Shown in pieces: positions 52,658 through 64,000 of a DNA stretch of 64,000 bases. The translations under genes were made by a program, and so were the position numbers. The DNA lies in assembly GCA_964016415.1 (NCBI GenBank), contig OZ024666.1:2585310-2649309 (forward strand), written 5' to 3'. The notes below the pieces were generated by a model. The model made no database searches, was not told the origin of the DNA, and was given only the letters and a program-made list of their open reading frames with translations. Each line of letters starts with the position of its first letter. Position 1 is the stretch's first letter. This DNA is from Erwinia sp. (GTDB lineage: Bacteria > Pseudomonadota > Gammaproteobacteria > Enterobacterales > Enterobacteriaceae).

Positions 52658-52852
52658 TTAAACATTATATTTAAATCTATCACTACTATTAATAAGATCC
52701 AAAATGAAATATCCTCCTGGTATATTAGTATTATCACCGCAAAAATTCAGGTCAGCTAAAACACCTTTAATTTTTTCATTGTACACATCCAAATTCTCTG
52801 AATAATTAACATCATTTATATTTACACCATTAGAAAATACTCTTTTGGTCAC
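52658..52852 (-). pseudogene. Displaced C-terminal tail of the pesticin-like effector
   Basis: 64 codons (TKRVFSNGVNINDVNYSENL and on) matching the last part of the effector at 55811-57411. The rest of that effector is absent here; the segment is part of direct repeat R1a. Confidence 0.8.
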
Positions 52853-52904
52853 TTGATGGTAATTTAATCCTGACTGCTGGTGACCATGAACTTTGATTTA
52901 GGGG

Positions 52905-53085
52905 ATTAGATGCAACAAAAAGCGTCACCGCTGGTTATGGCATGCATGGGAGCCTCTTCTCAAACGTAATGACGTCGTGTAAATTGCCGGATTGATTATC
53001 GGAATTCAGCGTCACCTTCTGATATACAGATGACGTCAATGCTTATGAGATCTTACCGGATACAAAATACCTGCAATGACCTTAT
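52905..53085 (+). pseudogene. IS1-family InsB middle fragment
   Basis: In shifted frames reads KKRHRWLWHAWEPLLKR and, further on, VTF-stop-YTDDVNAYEILPDTKYLQ, the middle of an IS1 InsB protein (YTDDxxAY). It would continue into the fragment found at 51925-52078, which however lies upstream, so the element has been rearranged. Confidence 0.6.
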
Positions 53086-53113
53086 CTACATATTAAATAT
53101 GTAACTTAATTCA

Positions 53114-54046
53114 TCAATTCTTTTTAAAAGGCAATGTTAAATCTTGACATTGCACTGTACCTTCAATTGCTTTTCTTTTTTTGTTTAAGTACCCAATTTG
53201 GCACCATTTACCATCATGACTAATTTATTGAACACTTAAAAAATCACCTTTAACCAGATACGTTCTCTTAACTTTTCACTCGCGTCATAAAAGAACGATT
53301 TCGACACCTTCACTCGAATTGCGGGGTATTCCAAACATATATTATCAGATTTTATAGATTTAATAGCTGTAGTCAGCCTTTCTTTCTTGTCATCTTCAAT
53401 TAACACCCGAACACCGGTTGTTTTTTATCATAAATCACCCAAGGGTTGTTTTCGTAAACCTCACAAGCACCATTCTCATTTATTGATATAACTGAATATT
53501 TATCATCTAAAAATGAATCTTTAGTTTCGTAAACTCTATATAATACCTTCCCATCATCCTTATAAATAACAACAGGAAGATATTCATACTTGACACTCAA
53601 TAGATATGAAGTATCAACTAAATCCATAGCACGCTCAACATCATTAATTTTATTGCCAATCAATTCTTTATAATTACCAACATCACCTTCATTTAAACCA
53701 CAAACTCCTTCTTTAAGAAAATACCATTTTGTTTGCTTTTCACTTCATAAAAAAAACAATCTATATTTATTTTTTTCTCTCGATAAGTCAAAGATGCATA
53801 TGTAGTTGAGTCATGTAAGGATCTACTATCAGAAATAATGGCAGGAAAACCGTAAAAAAAGTCAAATCCGTAGGCAGGATTCCTGGCATCGTTTTCTTGA
53901 AACGTAAATGTTGTTATTTCACCACCATCTTTCACATAAACTTTATTCAGTGATTTATCATAGCCATACACGGCAGATTCTTTTCCTAAAACAAAAAAAG
54001 GAATTACATCAATGAGGATTATAACTGAAAAAAAATATTTATTCAT
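53114..54046 (-). pseudogene. Periplasmic immunity-type protein for the GH19 effector, multiply broken
   Basis: Starts MNKYFFSVIILIDVIPFFVL (signal peptide), continues with SAVYGYDKSLNKVYVKDGGE, then VGNYKELIGNKINDVERAMD, GVRVLIEDDKKERLTTAIKS and finally WCQIGYLNKKRKAIEGTVQC. At least three frame shifts (near 53700, at an A-run near 53430, near 53250) and a TAA separate these parts. Not a named family; its place right after the lysozyme toxin suggests immunity. Confidence 0.55.
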
Positions 54047-54119
54047 TTCAAAAATCCTTGGGTGCTGATGATGTTCCTTCCAAAGTAACTTGAACCCTTT
54101 CTCCATATGAAGAAACTAG

Positions 54120-55379
54120 TTATTTTCGGCCTACCCCATTAATTATATACCTTGCCCTTTCATAGTCTATACTGTCTTTTTTTATATATGATGACATGCT
54201 CACTCCAGTTAAATTCCATCTTTCACGCCCGAAAACATAATAGGGACAGCATATTTAAATCACATGCAAGATCTGGCATTGTAACAAAGTCAATTAAAAA
54301 CTTATCCTTTGTTTTTTGATAATTATTCTTCGAGGTTAAATGACTACAACCTCTATCCCTATATTTAAAGCCGTCGCCACATTGCGTGCTTCCATTCGAC
54401 ATTGCACGATTTCTATGATGTAATTCAACAGCTAAAACTGGGTCGTATTGATTAAAATAATCAAAAGTCCCAATTTCCGGCTTATCACTGAAGTGTTCAC
54501 CTGTCGTAAAATGATATGTTTCATGCCGCGTGGTTGCCAATATATACGCCAACTTATATAAATTAGGTTTATACTCTTTTGATTCAGAATAGAATTCATT
54601 CACATTGACCAATAACTTCCTCAGATTCAATTTCGATACTGCAGAAAAAACAACATTCCCAGAACCTAATAAAATACGTTCTTTTTCATACATCAAAATG
54701 AAATTTTCTACATCTATTAATTCTACTTGTTTTTTTAAGGCATCAAAAAAGCAACTGGATGCATATGCCACACCGGGGCTCCGCTTTTAAAGGCCTCCTC
54801 CTGGCTCATCCATTCCATATCATCACGCCACTGCCTGGTGTACCTGACTCGTGGAAGCTCAAAATCCTGAAAATATTTTGTCCACTTATGATGACTGCTG
54901 CCTCCAAACCATTCGCTGCCATGCCTGACGACCATCTTTCCTGCTATGTCGCGTATCTCCATCTCCGAATGATGCACCGCATAACAAAGCTCTTCTGTTG
55001 ATAGCTCTCCATCGCCATCCGTATCAAGTTTGCCAACGGCTTTTTGATAGTAGTCCGCAACCTGCTTCTGCTGAACACCCCTGGCAGAGTTTACCCGCAC
55101 CGACAATTCACTCAGCAGCGACTTCATCCATCCCTCACGCAACGAATCCGACATATCTGGCGTGACGGCCTGTTCCAGGGCTGTGAATCCGCGCGCTTTC
55201 AAATCATACTGATGCAATACATCAACATCGTTTTCATTCATCCAGCTTCCGCTGCTGATTTCATACCAGGTTTGTCCCTCAGCATCCTTCAGCGGATTAC
55301 ATTTATCCGCAGGCAGTATCTTCCCGCCGTCCCGCACTATCGCACAGGACATGGCTGTGAACGAGATGACTACAAACAT
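54120..55379 (-). pseudogene. EF-hand plus GH19-lysozyme T6SS effector, displaced and frameshifted
   Basis: The N-terminal half (from 55379) equals the shared module of the neighbouring effector, with the EF-hand DTDGDGELSTEEL. After AFF it switches to a different C-terminus: KLAYILATTRHETYHFTTGE, KYRDRGCSHLTSKNNYQ, MPDLACD and YERARYIINGVGRK, the pattern of glycoside hydrolase family 19 endolysins, with Glu in the HET motif. Shifts occur at a six-T run (54744-54749 region) and twice between 54180 and 54240. The first N-terminal part is missing because the copy begins at a duplication junction. Confidence 0.8.
54757..55368. repeat. Direct repeat R2a (shared effector module)
   Basis: 612 bp matching 56511-57122 with a few percent differences. 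It encodes the shared EF-hand module of the two effectors. It abuts R1b at 55369, marking a tandem-duplication junction. Confidence 0.9.
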
Positions 55380-56075
55380 AAACTAAATCATTCTTACATT
55401 ATGATTCACCATGAACATATTAATTTATTTATAAATACGATCACTATTCATTATTTTTTAAATAATCAATTCGTTCATTTGTTTTATCAAGAAGACACTT
55501 CAAGTATATACTTGAAAATCCTGTTCCTGTTTTAGATTCATATGTTTCATAATTACAATCAGCATCTCTAATTCTAACCCATGCTTGTTGCGCCTTTATT
55601 AGATAAATATCTTTTGACTCTTTCTGACCATAATACTCACCACCTTCCTTTTTAAACTTATCAAGCTGTTTTTTATACAGATTATTTAGTGCGCCATCAG
55701 ATTTATCATACTCAACTTTAAGTTTATTGTAATTTTCCTGTTCATCTTCAGACATTGAAAATGTATACGATGAAAAAAAATAACCAGTAAAATAAAACTA
55801 TATAATCGCATTATAAATACCTTTTCCTTGAATTAAATCGTTGCAATGGTACTCCAAATCTCGATCTCCAGTCTAAATTTGAAATGTTAGATTTAAAACT
55901 ACCACTACCATTAATAAGATCCAAAATGAAATACCTTCTAGTTATATTAGTATTATCACCGCGAAAAGTCAGGTCAACTATAACATCTTTAATTTTTTCA
56001 TTGTACGCATCCAAATTCGCTGAATAATCAACATCATTTATATTTACACCATTAGAAAGTACTCTTTTGGTTACT
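55370..56075. repeat. Direct repeat R1b
   Basis: Partner of R1a (52138-52852), carrying LprI copy B and the effector tail. Divergence is limited to scattered substitutions. Confidence 0.88.
55444..55811 (-). pseudogene. LprI-type lysozyme inhibitor (immunity), copy B
   Basis: Nearly identical to copy A (MSEDEQENYNKLKVEYDKSD, QQAWVRIRDADCNYETYESK). Its ATG (55811) overlaps the effector stop as TAATG, so toxin and immunity are translationally coupled. The signal peptide MRLYSFILLVIFF is again separated from the mature frame by a run of eight T where nine would be needed, so the same lesion or slippage site is shared by both copies. Confidence 0.72.
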
Positions 56076-57411
56076 TTGTACTTATACTCATAAACAGCAT
56101 TGAAAAGAAAATACTGTTGTTTTCTAGTTAAAAACCGTTCAGAAAAAGGTACGTTTTCATCAATTCCACGACAGTAAATGAGTGCGACTTCCCCCTGTAA
56201 TCCGACACTACCTAATAACCAGTTTTTCAAAGAACCAGACAAAGGATTAGTATTTCTTTCCATATCTGAAAAGAGATTATTAATATATCCCCTCGACTGT
56301 TGACCAAAATCTAAACCTCGACCAAAGGTCACACAAGAAGCGCCTATTACGACACCTCCATTATTAGGAACATGTGGATACCTCGAAAAATAAATACTGT
56401 TTTCGTTATCATTTCCTTCAGCATCAAATGTTAACTGCCCTTTTGGTACTTGTAACCATTTCAGATCCATCTCATCATCGATGACAGCAATCCCCCCCAA
56501 AAACATAACCGGATGCATATGCCACACCGGGGCACCACTTTTAAAGGCCTCCACATGACTCATCCATTCCATATCATCACGCCACTGCCTGGCATACCTG
56601 ACTCGCGGAAGCTCAAAATCCTGAAAATATTTTGTCCACTTATGATGACTGCTGCCTCCAAACCACTCGCTGCCATGCCTGACGACCATCTTTCCTGCTA
56701 TGTCGCGTATCTCCATCTCCGGATGATGCACCGCATAAAAAAGCTCTTCTGTTGATAGCTCTCCATCGCCATCCGTATCAAGTTTGCCAACGGCTTTTTG
56801 ATAGTAGTCCGCAACCTGCTTCTGCTGAACACCCCTGGCAGAGTTTACCCGCGCCGACAATTCACTCAGCAGCGACTTCATCCATCCCTCACGCAACGAA
56901 TCCGACATATCTGGCGTAACGGCCTGTTCCAGGGCTGTGAATCCGCGCGCTTTCAAATCATACTGATGCAATACATCAACATCATTTTCATTCATCCAGC
57001 TTCCGCTGCTGATTTCATACCAGGTTTGCCCCTCAGCATCCTTCAGCGGATTACATTTATCCGCAGGCAGTATCTTCCCGCTGTCCCGCACTATCGCACA
57101 GGACATGGCTGTGAACGAGATGGCTTCATCTGTCACGGTTTTCTGATAAATCGATTTTCCTGAATGAATCCTGATATATTGCCTTCCTGTTGTCACTCCG
57201 CCCGGATTATCCAGAAACGCGGGCATTCGCGTATCATTACTGATGACTTCGATATGAACAAAATGGCTGCTCTCAACCTTACCCATTCCTACAGGGTCAA
57301 TATCCTTTGACAGAAACCCCACCGCATCACCCGCTCTAACCTCTAATTTCATCTCAGGTGTGGTCACTTCATCAAACGTACCCTGCTTAACAGCCTGCTG
57401 CATCCAGGCAG
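55811..57411 (-). pseudogene. Pesticin-like peptidoglycan-hydrolase T6SS effector, N-terminus cut off by IS
   Basis: About 530 codons remain open. In order: a domain resembling the substrate-binding part of peptidoglycan peptidases (KLEVRAGDAVGFLSKD, SSHFVHIEVIS), the shared EF-hand module (DTDGDGELSTEEL), and a pesticin/lysozyme-like domain (FSRYPHVPNNGGVVIGASCV, TFGRGLDFGQQSRGYINNLF, LLGSVGLQGEVALIYCRG). The 5' end is replaced by the IS3-family element at 57412, so the spike-docking N-terminus is lost. The stop overlaps the inhibitor start. Confidence 0.75.
56511..57122. repeat. Direct repeat R2b
   Basis: Partner of R2a (54757-55368), within the pesticin-like effector. Confidence 0.9.
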
Positions 57412-57483
57412 TGTAGTGGCACACTGAATTTGGCCACCTGAGCAGAGGTGATATGCTCACCTCAACATCTTATAGGTGAACCA

Positions 57484-58648
<1,165 letters not shown>

Positions 58649-58656
58649 CCACTACA

Positions 58657-59057
58657 GTCACCCACTCTTCACGATAGCGCAGCGGGCGTTCAGCAGATAC
58701 GTTTTCAGTCTGGACATTGACGATGCCAGATTGCATTAGGGGTAACGCAACCAGCACCAGGACGCTATCAGCCTGGGTGGAATCTCCCAGCATTATTTCA
58801 CGCGGTTCCGGGGGTAAGTCACTGTGTTGTGTATCAACCAAAGTGCCATCCGGCAGCCACAACCGAAGCCCTTGTACCTGTAGCCGACCTGAAGCAAGCA
58901 GTGAATCATTGAACTCAACATGCTCAACACCCCACGGAAAAGGGCTGGTGAGCATGGATAAGCCGACACGGGAAAAAGAATCCCACTCTGACTGCTGCTG
59001 AAACTGCTGAGGAGCCAGCAAGGCCCCTTCATTCCATAACGGACGATAAATTTTCAT
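58657..59057 (-). pseudogene. tssK: T6SS baseplate protein TssK, truncated by IS
   Basis: Only the N-terminal part remains (MKIYRPLWNEGALLAPQQFQ, MLTSPFPWGVEHVEFNDSLL, PPEPREIML), about 133 of the usual 440-450 residues, ending at the IS right end. Met at 59057 aligns with family starts. Loss of most of tssK abolishes the baseplate-membrane link, so this T6SS cannot assemble unless another copy exists. Confidence 0.88.
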
Positions 59058-59075
59058 CCCTGCACTTCCTTTCAC

Positions 59076-59420
59076 TTAATATTTTGTCTTCGGCATTTGA
59101 GAGACCAGAAACAGATTGACATCCATGCCTTCCACCTGAAAATGTGGGATTGCATATAGACCGCCCCGGAAGACTCTAGGATTGTCCTTAATATCTTCGA
59201 CAACTACTTTAGTTTCACGCTGTGGGGGACAAGGCCCGCAGTACGTCACCAGACTGCGTGCCCACGTATTTAGCTCCCTGCAAACGACGAGCCATCTTAC
59301 GGCTGTTATTTGCGTCATTCACAGTGTCGTAACGTTCGGCTGTCTGAGCAGAATTCGCGCTAAAAAAAGCATAAACTGCATCTCATATCTCGGACTGATA
59401 AGAGTTAAGCATGGTTGTTC
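59076..59420 (-). pseudogene. tssC: T6SS sheath protein TssC, C-terminal fragment
   Basis: The last 80 codons include VVVEDIKDNPRVFRGGLYAI and PHFQVEGMDVNLFLVSQMP, the TssC C-terminus. Further upstream, in another frame, TAERYDTVNDANNSRKMARR also matches TssC, with sequence between them deleted. tssB and the rest of tssC are absent. Confidence 0.75.
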
Positions 59421-60022
59421 CTGTTCAACGGAATGACGGAAATAGCCAATGCAGATGAGAAATTAATAAGAATCGCTAACCCTGCCAGAACCACCTCCTA
59501 CCCTCGTCATTCGACGAAGCCCCAAAAAAATCGGAGTCAAAACGAGCACATCCCTTTCGTCAGCATGCTGATAACGTTTTTCTTGTTCACCGGAAATGAT
59601 AAATTTCGGATAAGATATCCGAAGCGCAGTGTAGAAATGCCACGCGGACAATTGAAAGAAAAACTATGTAATATAATATTACAAAGCGTGTTTTTAACAC
59701 AACTTTATTGTCAAGCTGATTTGTAAGGAATTTCCAGAAAAAAACTGCAGGCCTGATGAAATAAGGGGGGTAGTAAATAACCAACCTGAATCATGATTCA
59801 TGGATGATGCAGAGAACCACAAAATACACGACGAATTTCATTTTTGATTTCTTATTGAAAATGAGAACTCATGCGTAACTGAACAAACAGGTAGATAATA
59901 ATTGGCCTTGAGAGCAATATTGCCCACTTAGTTAAATAAGACTTGTTGATATTTATAGGGGAGACCTGGAATACTGGCTCTTACCCGTTCGGTATTTATC
60001 CCGAAAAAATGGCACAGGAGTA
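59421..60022. other. Non-coding gap
   Basis: About 600 bp with only short overlapping frames and no recognisable domain. It probably holds decayed T6SS sequence on the left and the promoter of the next gene on the right. An AGGAG site precedes the gene at 60023. Confidence 0.5.
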
Positions 60023-60769
60023 ATGACGATGTTTTGCATGAGTAAAGAAAAAACCACCTCTCCGTTTATACGCTCGATGGAAGTGGGTTACGTAAAATGC
60101 AGAAGAATCGTTCGCGTGTGCATTGTTGAATTCGATGTTGAACACTTTAAAGATACTCTTTTTTCAGATTATACAATCCCCTTTACAGAAGGACTTTCTA
60201 CTGCCGTTATTAAGCGTCGGGCTGAGCATTTGGCAGGACGTATTGCAGCTCAACGATTACTAAAAGAGGAAGGGATGCTGTGCCCGGTTGGCGTCCAGAG
60301 TGATCGCTCACCTCAATGGCCTTTAGGTTGGACAGGAAGCATCAGCCACACTGACAGGTACGCAATTAGCGTTATAGCTCCAAAAAATGAATGTGCTTTT
60401 TTAGGTGTTGATATGGAAAAATTTAACCCTGGGGTTATGAAAAATACTGCTGATGTGTTTTTATCCTCACCTGAAAAGGAATACCTGAAAAATACCGGCA
60501 TTGAGTTTCACATTGCACTACTCATTGCCTTTTCGGCCAAGGAAAGTTTATTCAAAGCTCTTTATCCATTAACAGGAAATTTCTTTGGATTCGATGCTGC
60601 CAGAATGTCCACCCTAAAAGAAAAATCACAGAACTTCACTATGGAACTATTAGTGTCATTATCGAGTCATTTCCCTGTGGGCGACCAATACACCGGCCAT
60701 TATAAGATATACCATGATTATATCATCACATTACTCTCTGCAGATGAAACCCAGAGGGGGGTCGCTTAA
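60023..60769 (+). CDS. EntD-type 4'-phosphopantetheinyl transferase
   Basis: 248-aa enzyme that activates carrier domains of siderophore or other nonribosomal synthetases. The family pattern is complete: RRAEHLAGRIAAQRLL, GWTGSISHTDRYAISVIA, FLGVDMEKF (metal-binding Asp/Glu) and AFSAKESLFKALYP. Start ATG follows AGGAG by five bases. No synthetase is in the window; the transporter and TonB receptor genes at the right edge suggest a siderophore context. AT-richer than the housekeeping genes. Confidence 0.88.
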   Translation: MTMFCMSKEKTTSPFIRSMEVGYVKCRRIVRVCIVEFDVEHFKDTLFSDYTIPFTEGLSTAVIKRRAEHLAGRIAAQRLLKEEGMLCPVGVQSDRSPQWPLGWTGSISHTDRYAISVIAPKNECAFLGVDMEKFNPGVMKNTADVFLSSPEKEYLKNTGIEFHIALLIAFSAKESLFKALYPLTGNFFGFDAARMSTLKEKSQNFTMELLVSLSSHFPVGDQYTGHYKIYHDYIITLLSADETQRGVA

Positions 60770-60986
60770 CTGAAAAATCACTTCAACAATAAAATGATTG
60801 CATCGGGTATCAGCATGCTAAAAGGGTCTCCTGTTTTTTTTACAACCTGTGGTCGGTTTTCCGATGGCCATCTCGGCTGCTCTTTTCATTCTGACTGATC
60901 AATACCGATAGATTATCAGGGAAAAGCACCGGCCAAATTAAAAGACTTTTTTCGTGCAACCATGCCCCGGATTGGACAAAAAAAAG

Positions 60987-61754
60987 TTAATGGTTCCGCT
61001 GGCGTACCAAACGTAATTGCTGCAGATTTCCGTCGACAGGTAAGTCAGTTTGTAGTCGGGCGATATCGCGACACAGAAACGCCATCTGCTGATGCATCTC
61101 CAGTTTCTTCCGCCATTTCTCTGGTTCCTCCTCAAGGTGGGCGTAAATGCCTTCCAGATGCTGAAACTGCACCAACAGCTGCATGGCGCTTTTGGGTCCG
61201 ATACCGGCGACCCCGGCAACGTTAGAACTACTAATGCCAGCCAGTCCCCAGTAATCAGGCAGTTGGTGTGGCAGCACACCGAACTCTTTTTCAATAAATG
61301 GAGCATCCAGCCAGCGTTTCTGAAAATAGTCACGAATACGTACAGTTGGAGAGAGTAACTGGCAGTAGCCTTTATCGGTTGAGACGATGGTAGCCTGATG
61401 CCCCGCCTGACTCACTTTAACCGCCAGGGTTGCAGCTAAATCGTCAGCTTCATTCCCCGCCGAGACCCAGCAACAGACGCCGCGTGTTTCAAAAGCAGCA
61501 CGCAAGGCTGGCATCTCCTGGTGCAATGCATCAGGCATCGGCGCGCGACCCGCTTTATAGTCAGGCAACCGCTGGTGACGCCAGCCACTGTTACGGGCGT
61601 CATCGTCAAATACCGCCACCGCGTGTGTAGGCTGACTGTGAATGATCAGCTGTTCGAGCGCATGCTGGCAAGTCTCCACGCAGGGTGACCCCTGCACGGC
61701 GTGAATACGGCGGATAAGATTCAGTGCATCAACGATGAGCAGGTGGATGACCAC
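60987..61754 (-). CDS. xni: Flap endonuclease-like protein Xni (ExoIX)
   Basis: 255-aa PIN/5'-3' exonuclease-fold protein. It matches E. coli Xni closely: [73 protein letters not shown] and [14 protein letters not shown] (helix-hairpin-helix). It retains only part of the metal-site Asp residues, as is usual for Xni. Intact frame, a housekeeping marker next to the decayed T6SS region. No clear gene at 60770-60986. Confidence 0.94.
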   Translation of the reverse strand: MVIHLLIVDALNLIRRIHAVQGSPCVETCQHALEQLIIHSQPTHAVAVFDDDARNSGWRHQRLPDYKAGRAPMPDALHQEMPALRAAFETRGVCCWVSAGNEADDLAATLAVKVSQAGHQATIVSTDKGYCQLLSPTVRIRDYFQKRWLDAPFIEKEFGVLPHQLPDYWGLAGISSSNVAGVAGIGPKSAMQLLVQFQHLEGIYAHLEEEPEKWRKKLEMHQQMAFLCRDIARLQTDLPVDGNLQQLRLVRQRNH

Positions 61755-61972
61755 GGTATTCTCCTGGAAAAATCACTCTGTAGGGTAACATTCATGGTGA
61801 GACGAGGCGAACTCCACAATGTCGTACTAAACATCCCTCTTAACTCTTCCCTCTCATTTACAGGTTTAAATCCGGTCATTCCGCATTGAATTAACGCACT
61901 TTTTCATATCCGAATAAAACTAACAAATGCAACACCCGCTCAAATCAGTAGCGTTTTCTTCCAGCCTGGCAA

Positions 61973-63716
61973 TCAATCCAGAAACGAAGGTTCGCCCCCT
62001 CTGAAGAGAGGTGAAATATTCAGGCTATCAATTTGATACCTGATATGAATCGAGTTGGTCACTTTCTCCTGATGGCTGATAACGATAACAATACTTTGTG
62101 GTAATTCTCTGCGAACCAACCCGATCATATCCAGGGCTGTCTGGTCATCTAAGTGACTGGTAGATTCATCAAGGCAAATTAAAACAGGTTGATTCAGCAA
62201 TATCCTGGCGAATGAGAGACGTTGCTGTTCACCTCCGGACAGAACGCGGCTCCAGTGTTTTCTTTCATACAACTGACAACTTAATGCGTGTAATACGGTC
62301 TTCTGCAAAACCATAGCGACTTGCTCAGCTGAGGGCACAACTCCCCCCGGATAACTTAAGACTTTGATCAATTGTTCATCAGGCAGATAGGGTTTTTGTG
62401 GCACAAACAGACTTTTCCCTTCAGGTAGCTGACACCTACCGCAGTAGTACGGCCACAGGCCGGATAATGTCCTCAGTAATGTCGTTTTCCCACAGCCACT
62501 GACACCGGTAATCGCCACGATATCGCCCTGTAGTAGTCTCAGATTCACCGGAGCAAACAGAGGGCCCCCCTCAGGCAGGCAAGCCACCAGCTGATCACAC
62601 TGTAATTTAGCAGGTTGACGGGGATGCCTTATGGGGGCAGGTAACGCCTTCAGGCTCTGCTCAAACTGCCATAACCTTTCTACCGTGGCTGACCAGGCGA
62701 CAATTTGTCGATACGCATTGATAAACCAGCCAAAGGCATCAAGCACATAACCAAAGGCGGCTCGTGCCTGCATCACTCCCCCTAACGAAATTTTTTTCGT
62801 GATATAGAGTGGCAGAACAGCAAAAATCGGGATCATCAAACTGAGTCGAAAATAAGAGGTGGTGAAAGCATCCAAACGTAGTTCTCTGGACATCAGCTGC
62901 TGCCAGTTACGGATGATCGCCAGAAAGTGCTGATGTGCGCGATGATGCTCAGCACGCTCACCACCATAGAGGGCTATCTGCTCAGTATTCTCACGAATAC
63001 GCAACAAGCCGGCGCGATAGTCAGCTTCACTTTTTTGCTGATTCATATTGAGCACATGCAATGGTCGGCCAATATAGTGAGCAATCACGCTGCTGATAAA
63101 CGCATACCCCAGGGCTACCCAGACTAAATACCCGGATAACTGAAACGGATAACCTGCCACGCTAAAATTGAGTGTGCCAGAGACCTGCCACAGAATAACA
63201 ATGAAAGATAATAGCCCGGTGGTATTTTTTAACAGTGATAAAAATAAGCCAAGACTCTGCTCCGTCAGTAAACGAATATCTTCAGCGATTCGCTGATCCG
63301 GATTATCCCGCATACAAACTGAGCCGATAATGATTATGTTGTCGCAACCAGAGTGACTGAAGGCGAAGGGTCATCTTCCGCCGCCAACGGATAATTAATA
63401 GTTTCTTTAGCCAGTTAGTACTAATTACACAGAGGACAAATAGTGCTGTGTAACCAGCATAAGTTAACGCCAGCCCGGTAATCGAAGCATGCTGAAAATA
63501 GTCAGTCAAGGCATCGTAAAACTCGCGACTCCAGTTGTTGTACTGAACACTTATCCATACTCCGCTAAGAGTCAAAGCAATCAGTATCAGTAGCAAAACC
63601 CAGGAAAACCACTCCCGCAGATGTCCCCATGTGGGGCCAGCCAGCTGGTAAAACCGCATCAAACTTTGCATATAAACAGGTCGCACCGTATCAGTAAAAT
63701 GGAGCACGACAGCCAC
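61973..63716 (-). pseudogene. YddA/SbmA-like ABC transporter (permease-ATPase), frameshifted
   Basis: Fused half-transporter, about 580 aa when repaired. The N-terminal membrane part (from 63716) breaks after HNHYRLSLYA; one G too many (63307-63311 region) separates it from DNPDQRIAEDIRLLTEQSLG, a hallmark of this family. The ATPase part is intact: Walker A GVSGCGKTT, signature LSGGEQQRL, Walker B VLICLDEST. In iron-uptake loci such proteins are linked to siderophore traffic; here a TonB receptor lies upstream on the same strand. Confidence 0.85.
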
Positions 63717-63749
63717 CGGTAAGTATGGCTGTCAACGGCAGTTTTGAGG

Positions 63750-64000
63750 CTAGTAAGTCCATTTCACATTCAGCATGGCGTTACGTGGTGTGCCGTAAAA
63801 GTTATTCCCTCCCCGATGGCGATTAGTAACATCCAGATAGTAATGCTTATCTGTCAGATTATTACCGTTAAGGCTCACACTTAGCTGTTTGTTATACTGA
63901 TAGGTATATTGGCATTAATCAGCGCATATCCACCCTGCGATACATTGTAGTTGGTGGTTGTGTCAGTCTGCGCCGTCACACCTGCACCGACTGTCCACCG
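63750..64000 (-). pseudogene. TonB-dependent siderophore receptor, C-terminal end, frameshifted
   Basis: The window ends inside the gene. The beta-barrel end is clear: QGGYALINANI, then (after a one-base loss near 63904) YQYNKQLSVSLNGNNLTDKH, YYLDVTNRHRGGNNFYGTPR and NAMLNVKWTY before TAG. The YGTPRN ending resembles the FhuE class of receptors. It reads in the same direction as the ABC transporter 33 bp downstream. Confidence 0.78.

Larger units (their letters stand above)
52138..52852. repeat. Direct repeat R1a (effector tail plus LprI gene)
   Basis: About 715 bp nearly identical to 55370-56075: downstream flank, LprI-type gene and the last 64 codons of the pesticin-like effector. Ends are sharp. 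Confidence 0.88.

Overview
The window reads as the chromosome of an enterobacterial gammaproteobacterium. Protein sequences and gene order (rsgA-psd-mscM-epmA, efp-epmB, groES-groEL, fxsA-aspA-dsbD, the D-allose operon, tRNA-Phe) follow the Escherichia coli plan. Loss of several E. coli neighbours and general sequence character suggest an Erwiniaceae-like genus (Pantoea, Erwinia or Tatumella are guesses, not shown). frdABCD and ampC are absent between epmA and blc, and dcuA and cutA are absent between aspA and dsbD.

Layout: (1) 1-16.6 kb is intact housekeeping: ribosome assembly GTPase, PE synthesis, MscM channel, the EF-P/EpmA/EpmB beta-lysylation system, entericidin B (a 44-aa gene), chaperonins with a sigma-32 promoter, aspartase and DsbD. 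(2) 16.8-23.15 kb is an alsRBACEK D-allose operon whose regulator is broken by a 10-bp tandem duplication and whose epimerase is broken by a stop at codon 28. (3) 23.33-32.99 kb is a 9.66-kb AT-rich mobilizable island in the 3' end of tRNA-Phe, bounded by an 18-bp direct repeat with integrase arm-type sites at both ends. It carries a broken integrase, a decayed type II restriction-modification system (methylase and controller dead, endonuclease frame open), a mobC/mobA/nested-mobB mobilization operon, hairpin clusters that could be oriT, and a small AlpA regulator. (4) 33.8-59.4 kb is the remnant of a type VI secretion (T6SS) cluster: tssC and tssK fragments, PAAR, tssM, tssF, tssG, tssJ, vgrG, a DUF4123 chaperone and two arrays of toxin-immunity cassettes (Tox-REase-5/Imm52 in two copies, a glycine-zipper toxin remnant, a phospholipase-D effector with a Tli4-like partner; and a pesticin-like plus a GH19-lysozyme effector sharing one EF-hand module, with LprI-type inhibitors). 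An IS3-family element joins the effector array to truncated tssK. (5) 60-64 kb holds an EntD-type phosphopantetheinyl transferase, xni, a frameshifted YddA/SbmA-like ABC transporter and the end of a frameshifted TonB-dependent receptor.

The main theme is selective decay. Roughly 23 loci from 16.8 kb onward carry nonsense codons, single-base indels (often in homopolymers), truncations or IS damage, whereas the first 16.6 kb shows none. This fits relaxed selection on accessory functions (allose use, DNA mobility, restriction, T6SS warfare, siderophore uptake), as in a recently host-restricted lineage, though homopolymer sequencing errors cannot be excluded for some lesions. The most interesting structures are the toxin-cassette arrays made by tandem duplication and tip replacement, the mobB gene nested in mobA, an open endonuclease frame beside a dead methylase, and several uncharacterised hairpin/RNA-like elements in the island.
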